Assembly (NCBI RefSeq): GCF_000956595.1
Contig: NZ_JYOO01000003.1
Span: forward strand, 62,001 to 126,000
Direction: 5' to 3'
Source: Priestia aryabhattai B8W22
GTDB taxonomy: Bacteria; Bacillota; Bacilli; Bacillales; Bacillaceae_H
DNA: 64,000 bases
Part shown: piece after piece, positions 59,378-64,000 of the stretch
Layout of the letters: each line of letters begins with the position of its first letter
Position numbering within the stretch: the first letter of the stretch is position 1
Notes under the pieces: model-generated
Databases searched by the model: none
What the model saw: only the letters and a program-made list of their open reading frames with translations
Told to the model about the DNA's origin: nothing
Position numbers and translations under genes: made by a program

Positions 59378-59380
59378 TCA

Positions 59381-59414
59381 GAAGCCGTTTCTTTGTATAA
59401 GAAACGACTTCTTT
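59381..59414. terminator. Terminator
   Basis: GAAGCCGTTTCTT and AAGAAACGACTTC arms around TGTAT, followed by TTTT; lies between the decayed transporter and the lipoprotein gene. Confidence 0.8.
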
Positions 59415-59444
59415 TAATAAACAATTGTATTCAAAGTACTTATC

Positions 59445-60287
59445 TTACATTTGAATATCTAATTTAGATTCAAATGCAGACACTTTTTCTTTAGCATCTA
59501 AAAATTGTGTTTCAGCAATTTTCGTATTTTCTTCTAAAGTTGATTTATCCTTACCGCTTTGTTTTTGCAGAACTTCTAACATTTCAACTTGTTTATTTAA
59601 TGACAAAGATATGCCATTGACTGCGGAAGACAATTGTTTATATTCTTCAGTACTAAAACTAGCTTTATATTTCTCCAATTCTTCCTTAATAAGCTTTATT
59701 CTTTTCATAGGAGTGCCTTGTATGGACTTAATAGCCTCAGTTGCGTCCGCATCAATTTTTTCATAATCATAGTTATCTGCATTAAAATCTTTGTCTAACT
59801 CAATAGTGTTCACCGCATTAAAGTGCTGAGTAATATCTGCTTTAGTTAATACATAATGTAAGTGAGTACCTATTGCAGCCTCGTACACATCTACTGCTGA
59901 ACCATAACGCTTCTGAGCTTTTATTGCTTGATCATTACTTAAATTGTCTATCTCAGTTTTTAAGTCTTTTAAGTGTTTGTCTATTTCACCATCATCGCCC
60001 TGAAGAATATTCTTGCTTTCAATTGACTTTGCTAGGATGTTAAAGTCTGCTTCAAAAACAAGATAATCATCAGATTCCATATATCCTTTTTCTTTTGTAT
60101 AGTCTTCATAGTCACTCTCTAATTTAGAGATTTTTTGTTCTAGTTCTTTCTTTTCTTTCCCCATTTGTTTCTGCTCTTGTTTAGCCTCTTCTTGTTTTTT
60201 CTCTTCTTTTGTTGACCCACAAGCTACTAAACTAATAGATAACAGTGATGCTACAAGTCCTAGGCCGATTTTTTTTAAATTCTTCAT
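59445..60287 (-). CDS. Coiled-coil lipoprotein
   Basis: A 280-residue protein with a lipoprotein signal (MKNLKKIGLGLVASLLSISL, lipobox LVAC, Cys23). A Glu/Lys/Gln-rich coiled coil follows (residues 28-65), then a helical domain to the end. AAAAGGAGAAAAA precedes the ATG. No named family is recognised; it is exposed on the outer face of the membrane. Confidence 0.75.
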   Translation of the reverse strand: MKNLKKIGLGLVASLLSISLVACGSTKEEKKQEEAKQEQKQMGKEKKELEQKISKLESDYEDYTKEKGYMESDDYLVFEADFNILAKSIESKNILQGDDGEIDKHLKDLKTEIDNLSNDQAIKAQKRYGSAVDVYEAAIGTHLHYVLTKADITQHFNAVNTIELDKDFNADNYDYEKIDADATEAIKSIQGTPMKRIKLIKEELEKYKASFSTEEYKQLSSAVNGISLSLNKQVEMLEVLQKQSGKDKSTLEENTKIAETQFLDAKEKVSAFESKLDIQM

Positions 60288-60739
60288 TTTTTCTCCTTTT
60301 TTTGGTATGTAGTTTTTTCACCCAACAATGATAGCATATATTATGCACTCCAAAAGAACGATTTTAGAAAAATTATCAAGTTTTCCATAGATGAACCTTT
60401 AGAAACAACAATATTTTATCTGTTAATAGCAGCTTTAAAAAAACTCTTATCCGCAGTTTTACTAACAATTGCTTAGTTATTAGATCTTTTATCTTACGCG
60501 CATTAAAACTAATTAGAAAAAAAGTAAAAACCGTTTCACTGTTTAGAAAATGGTTATTTACTTTAACATATAATTCTATACTTAGAGTTAATTTGATATT
60601 TCAACCTCTAGTTCTGATTCAAAATAATATGGTTGACTTGTTTTTCTAAAATAGAAATCAACCATTTTCTTCATAAAAATAGTACTATTTTCAAGAGGAA
60701 TCTTTTATTTCTCCTGAAGATAGCACTACACTATATTAA
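60288..60739. other. AT-rich intergenic region with two inverted repeats
   Basis: About 450 bases without a gene. AAAGTAAAAACC/GGTTATTTACTTT (about 60520-60566) and ATGGTTGA/TCAACCAT (60629-60636, 60658-60665) can form hairpins; the second may end transcription of the small gene at 60740 but lacks a good T run. Confidence 0.5.
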
Positions 60740-60937
60740 TTAGATAACCTTTATTTTTGTTTTAATTGTATAATATGTATCTGCTATGAGTCCTACTGCA
60801 AGTCCGCTAATCATCCCGTACGGTAATACACCCGGTACATTTTGATAAAAAGTGCCGATTAACATTGCAGCTAGGATGCCGAAAAGTACGCCTATCACAA
60901 TATGCGAACCAAACTTCACCTGTTTTGCGGTATACAT
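60740..60937 (-). CDS. Small two-pass membrane protein
   Basis: A 65-residue protein (MYTAKQVKFGSHIVIGVLFG) with two membrane segments at about residues 10-30 and 38-55 and a basic end (YTIKTKIKVI). GAGGAGGAGGAAGA precedes the ATG. Gly-rich helices suggest tight packing. Family not recognised. Confidence 0.65.
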   Translation of the reverse strand: MYTAKQVKFGSHIVIGVLFGILAAMLIGTFYQNVPGVLPYGMISGLAVGLIADTYYTIKTKIKVI

Positions 60938-61052
60938 TCTTCCTCCTCCTCACTTTTTTTCCATTATATCACAACGGAATCGTTTATTTAATGATAACTG
61001 AGAGAGGAATGCGAATGTAATAAAATTGTAACCTTATATAACTATTTTAGTA

Positions 61053-61481
61053 CTACTCTTTTAGCGAATAAAATTTCATATGAGGTTTTGTTTCTTGATA
61101 ATACGTTAAGCGGTCTTGGAGCGTACCGGTGTGAAATTCAAATTTATGGCCGTCTGGGTCCGTAAAATAAATGGAGTTTTTGTCTCTCTCGTCACGGTTC
61201 CTTCCCGGTAAGATATTTACATTATGCTGTTTTAACAGCTCTTTTGCCTCGTCAAAGCTTTCAACGGAAATAGAAAATGCTAAATGAGTATAAGAATACT
61301 GAATTTCTGATCTAGGAATATTTTCTTCTTCGTTTAACGCCAGCCACAATCCATTTAGACTAAAGTAAGCGGTGGACTTTCCTTTTACTAAAAGTTCCGC
61401 TCCTAACACTTTTTGATAAAATGTGATGGATTGCTCTAAATTTGACACAGAAAAGCACATGTGATTAATTCCTTGAATCAT
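61053..61481 (-). CDS. fosB: Metallothiol transferase FosB
   Basis: A 142-residue vicinal-oxygen-chelate enzyme. His7 in [10 protein letters not shown], His in [10 protein letters not shown] near residue 66 and Glu in [12 protein letters not shown] near residue 115 are the metal ligands; [17 protein letters not shown] and [19 protein letters not shown] are specific to FosB. It adds bacillithiol (or Cys) to fosfomycin and inactivates it. GAGGGTAAAAG precedes the ATG. Chromosomal fosB is common in Bacillus. Confidence 0.94.
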   Translation of the reverse strand: MIQGINHMCFSVSNLEQSITFYQKVLGAELLVKGKSTAYFSLNGLWLALNEEENIPRSEIQYSYTHLAFSISVESFDEAKELLKQHNVNILPGRNRDERDKNSIYFTDPDGHKFEFHTGTLQDRLTYYQETKPHMKFYSLKE

Positions 61482-61539
61482 CTTTTACCCTCGCTTTCTA
61501 CAAAAAAAGTATTACATAACTCTCCTTTTAGCACCTATT

Positions 61540-62151
61540 CTACTTAAAAAACATACTTTTTGCCATGTAAAGAGCCACTCCCCAAATCATGCATGCAGAA
61601 GCCTTATTGATCCAGATCATTATTTTTCCATTTGAATCCATTTTCCCTACTGCTTTTCCTGCAAAAGCTAAGGATAAAAACCATATCCATGAAACACATA
61701 TCGTAACGAGCGTAAAAATCCATTTTTCTTTTCCGCTATACAGCAGAGAATTTGTTCCGATTACGCCCATAATATCCATCAGCGCATGAGGATTTAGCAG
61801 AGAGACAGACGCAGCAAATAGAATTTGCGCTTTTACCGTCATTCCTACCTTTACTGACGTTTTTGAAGGTTCGCTCTTCCACGTCACAAAACCCATATAC
61901 GCTAAAAAAAGAAGACCTATTCCAAAAATAAGCGTTTGGAAAACTGAAAAAGAAGCGGCTACTGCCGAAACTCCCAGCACTGCAACTACAATTAAAATCG
62001 TATCACAAACAGAAGCCGTCACCACTACGGGAAGCGCCTGTTTAAAGGTTCGTTGATTTGCTCCTTGATTAAAAACAAATACATTTTGTACTCCTAAAGG
62101 TAAAATCAAACCGAATGCTAACAACAAAGCATGCATAACCACTGTAAACAT
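61540..62151 (-). CDS. LysE/ArgO family amino acid exporter
   Basis: A 203-residue protein of six membrane segments starting at ATG 62151 behind GAAAGGAGAGAG. LPLGVQNVFVFNQGANQRTF and ASVCDTILIVVAVLGVSA, with SLLNPHALMDIMGVIGTNSL, are the LysE/ArgO motifs. It probably exports basic amino acids or analogues. It is divergent from a MocR-type regulator gene, a pairing that suggests control by that regulator. Confidence 0.9.
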   Translation of the reverse strand: MFTVVMHALLLAFGLILPLGVQNVFVFNQGANQRTFKQALPVVVTASVCDTILIVVAVLGVSAVAASFSVFQTLIFGIGLLFLAYMGFVTWKSEPSKTSVKVGMTVKAQILFAASVSLLNPHALMDIMGVIGTNSLLYSGKEKWIFTLVTICVSWIWFLSLAFAGKAVGKMDSNGKIMIWINKASACMIWGVALYMAKSMFFK

Positions 62152-62222
62152 ATTACTCTCTCCTTTCTCTTTCATCTTACAATTGACGTACCCTGTTGTC
62201 TCCATCCAAGTTTTGATTTATA

Positions 62223-62251
62223 ATACCAACCAAATTACAAAAAGGTGGTAT
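62223..62251. promoter_or_regulatory. Inverted repeat in the LysE/MocR intergenic region
   Basis: ATACCAACC (62223-62231) and GGTGGTAT (62244-62251), imperfect arms around AAATTACAAAAA. The right arm includes the mocR-type gene's ribosome binding site, so binding would block its translation or transcription start. Confidence 0.5.
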
Positions 62252-62254
62252 CAC

Positions 62255-63682
62255 ATGAATTGGATTCCAAATCCGGCTGATAAAAAGCCAATACACAAAC
62301 AAATTCAAGAGTATATGAAAGAGAAAATTACAAATGGAGAGTGGCCTATTGGAACTAAAATTCCTTCGCAGCGCCATTTAGCTGCTAGCTTTTCTGTAAA
62401 TAGAAGCACGGTGGTGACGGCAACCGAAAACTTAATTGCTGAAGGACTTCTCAGTGGAAACAAAGGTGGCGGCACCAAGGTCATCAACAATACGTGGAGC
62501 TTACTCGCATCAGCTTCTCAGATGAACTGGAATTCGTATGTAGAAGCAGGAATATACCAACCAAATTCTCCGACTATCCGCCATATTAACGAAGCTGAAT
62601 TTCAACCGGGCATTATTCGTTTAGGAACCGGAGAGTTAGCACCTGACCTGCTTCCTTCCCATCAGCTTTCCGAGTTGTTCAGGGGAATGAAACATAGAAG
62701 CGTACACTTGGGCTATGAGCATCCAAACGGCAACGATGAACTGCGACAAGAGCTAGTGAAGCATGTAAAAAAACGAGGCATTGAAACGTCTCCTTCATCT
62801 ATTTTAGTTGTATCTGGCTCTCTTCAAGCGCTGCAGCTAATTTCAATCGGCCTGCTGTCTCCAGGTGCCAATATATTAGCTGAAAAGCCTTCTTATCTTT
62901 ATTCTTTGCCGTTATTTCAGTCCGCACAAATGAAAGTAACGGGCGTTTCGTTAGACGAAGAAGGAATGAAATTATCTTCATTAAAAGACCAGCATAAAAA
63001 AGAAAAAGGCACAGCTTTATATACGATACCGAACTTTCATAACCCCACCAATGTGACGATGAGTGAACAAAGGCGCCAAGAGCTGCTTCACCAATGTGAA
63101 AGAATGCATTTGCCTATTATTGAAGATGATGCGTACGGAGAGCTTTGGTTCCATTCACCGCCTCCACTTTCATTAAAAGCTCGAGATAAAAATGGAATGG
63201 TTCTTTATTTAGGAACGTTCTCTAAAACATTCAGTCCAGGATTTCGAATTGGATGGATTGTCGGGCCTGAACATGTAATTGAGCGATTAGCCGACCTTAA
63301 AATGCAAGTTGACTACGGAGCCAGCTCCTTATCTCAATGGGCAGCTGCTGAAGCTCTTAAGACAGGAATCTACGACAAGCACGTTATCAACGTACGCTAT
63401 AAATTAAAAGAAAAATCTCAACAAGCACAGACTATTTTAGAGAAGCATTTAAAAAGTCTTGCTGCGTGGAATGCTCCGAGCGGAGGTTTTTATTTTTGGC
63501 TTACGCTCCATACACCTGTTTCAATGCGGAAATTATTTAAGCACTGTCTCGACGAAGGCGTTCTTTTAAATCCAGGCGCATTGTATGACCATGAGACATC
63601 ACAGCATATCAGAATATCCTTTTCTTATGCAACGCTTGCAGAATTTGAATACGGCATCAAAATAGTCGCAAAAAAGCCTTAA
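62255..63682 (+). CDS. MocR family PLP-dependent transcriptional regulator
   Basis: A 475-residue GntR-aminotransferase fusion starting MNWIPNPADKKPIHKQIQEY at ATG 62255 (AAAGGTGG site). The winged helix (PSQRHLAASFSVNRSTVVTA) is followed by a class I aminotransferase-like domain; the PLP Lys is in GTFSKTFSPGFRIGW near residue 324, and NFHNPTNVTMSEQRR and EDDAYGELW are family motifs. It likely senses an amino acid through PLP and controls the divergent LysE gene. Confidence 0.93.
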   Translation: MNWIPNPADKKPIHKQIQEYMKEKITNGEWPIGTKIPSQRHLAASFSVNRSTVVTATENLIAEGLLSGNKGGGTKVINNTWSLLASASQMNWNSYVEAGIYQPNSPTIRHINEAEFQPGIIRLGTGELAPDLLPSHQLSELFRGMKHRSVHLGYEHPNGNDELRQELVKHVKKRGIETSPSSILVVSGSLQALQLISIGLLSPGANILAEKPSYLYSLPLFQSAQMKVTGVSLDEEGMKLSSLKDQHKKEKGTALYTIPNFHNPTNVTMSEQRRQELLHQCERMHLPIIEDDAYGELWFHSPPPLSLKARDKNGMVLYLGTFSKTFSPGFRIGWIVGPEHVIERLADLKMQVDYGASSLSQWAAAEALKTGIYDKHVINVRYKLKEKSQQAQTILEKHLKSLAAWNAPSGGFYFWLTLHTPVSMRKLFKHCLDEGVLLNPGALYDHETSQHIRISFSYATLAEFEYGIKIVAKKP

Positions 63683-63716
63683 GAATCTTTACACGTGATT
63701 CTTAAGGCTTTCTTGT
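63671..63716. terminator. Bidirectional terminator overlapping gene ends
   Basis: AAAAAAGCCTTAAGAATC and GATTCTTAAGGCTTTCTT arms around TTTACACGT. It overlaps the last codons of both convergent genes. Confidence 0.9.
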
Positions 63717-64000
63717 GTTAAGGGCAGCTTTATAAAAAAAGTGAGCTTATTATGCTGAAGATCCGCTCGTATCTCTCCTTGATGCAGCTGAATGATTTGT
63801 TTTGCAATAGCCAGTCCTAAACCTGAACCATTTGCGTTCGTTCTTGATTCATCACCTCGATAAAATCGGTCAAATAACTTTTCCACCTCAAGTTTTTCAC
63901 TGATGCTAATGCTGTTCCTAAAGGAAATTACCAACGAATTCTCATCAATTTCCTGATTCACCTCTAATACGGAAGGCTTTTCGCTGTACTTCTTGGCATT
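63689..64000 (-). CDS. Sensor histidine kinase, C-terminal part
   Basis: The gene runs off the right edge; 103 codons are visible, beginning NAKKYSEKPSVLEVNQEIDE. NAKKYS is the N box, LFDRFYRGDES the F box and GSGLGLAIAKQIIQLHQGEI the G2 box of a HATPase domain of the HPK1 type. The D box (DxGxG) expected before the F box is not in the usual form: ISFRNSISISEKLEVEKLFDRF reads N-S in place of it, which is a known variant in some kinases. A response regulator gene probably lies beyond the edge. Confidence 0.88.
   Translation of the reverse strand, partial: NAKKYSEKPSVLEVNQEIDENSLVISFRNSISISEKLEVEKLFDRFYRGDESRTNANGSGLGLAIAKQIIQLHQGEIRADLQHNKLTFFIKLPLTQESLKNHV

Noticed and set aside
61053-61481. 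Acquired fosfomycin resistance on a mobile element
   Set aside because: No insertion sequence or recombinase is near; fosB of this form is a usual chromosomal gene of Bacillus-type bacteria.
1-64000. CRISPR arrays, prophage, restriction-modification or other defence systems, biosynthetic clusters
   Set aside because: No repeat-spacer pattern, integrase, transposase, methylase, nuclease or NRPS/PKS genes were seen on either strand.

Overview
The window looks like chromosomal DNA of a spore-forming, low-GC Bacillaceae. Gene content and protein character best fit Priestia (Bacillus) megaterium or a close relative; this is inferred from sequence character only. Supporting signs are exosporium/coat-type genes, several GerA-type germinant receptor loci, SplA/SplB, SinI/SinR, a Vpr-like subtilase, FosB, 3-hydroxybutyrate dehydrogenase and strong AGGAGG-type ribosome binding sites. 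No integrated phage, transposase, CRISPR array or rRNA operon was seen.

Layout. 1-4.3 kb: a spore-surface island with two glycosyltransferases (one cut by the edge), a tandem pair of tiny beta-rich proteins, two exosporium-type proteins sharing an N-terminal leader, and a His/Cys-rich tandem-repeat protein. 4.5-12.9 kb: a YflT-type stress protein with a sigma-B-like promoter, a decayed gene, a DUF3231 protein, a FUSC membrane protein, a secreted protein, a VanW protein, small sporulation and membrane proteins, and a deletion remnant of a ger operon. 12.9-16.4 kb: an NhaC-type antiporter, three tRNA genes (Trp, Leu, Gly) and a phospholipase D family protein. 16.5-19.1 kb: a GC-rich palindromic repeat, a small coiled-coil protein, and an orphan germinant-receptor B gene preceded by a D-subunit-like gene and a sigma-G promoter, followed by a second truncated B gene.

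19.2-28.9 kb: NADH oxidase with three Rex-type operators lying inside the 3' end of a YrvL-like gene, topB, a DUF2339 protein, splA-splB with an intergenic terminator, and a LacI regulator with its own operator. 29-41 kb: an NhaC-family transporter under a SAM-I riboswitch (probable methionine transporter), an ABC exporter, YtoQ, a complete gerA-B-C operon led by a 41-residue membrane protein, an ABC-F protein with one degenerate ATP site, an EamA exporter next to an AraC regulator, and a hydrolase. 41-48 kb: a flavin monooxygenase, an Fsr-type MFS exporter, acylphosphatase, 3-hydroxybutyrate dehydrogenase, Vpr and a 27-residue hydrophobic peptide. 48-53.4 kb: YabR and a full NAD salvage operon (nrtR, pncA, pncB, nadD, nadE) with two identical-architecture operators. 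53.5-64 kb: an FAD monooxygenase, sinI-sinR, a frameshifted hydrolase/transcription-factor fusion, several decayed genes (DinB-like, MFS), a lipoprotein, FosB, a divergent LysE exporter/MocR regulator pair, and the C-terminal part of a histidine kinase cut by the window edge.

The themes that tie the window together are spore biology (coat, germination, photoproduct repair) and redox/NAD metabolism (Rex-controlled Nox, NrtR-controlled salvage). The most notable signals are the conserved AATTAACA-N10-TGTTAATT operators, the Rex sites inside the yrvL-like frame, the fragmentary ger loci, the ABC-F protein in which all defective motifs fall on one composite ATP site, and several very small membrane peptides.
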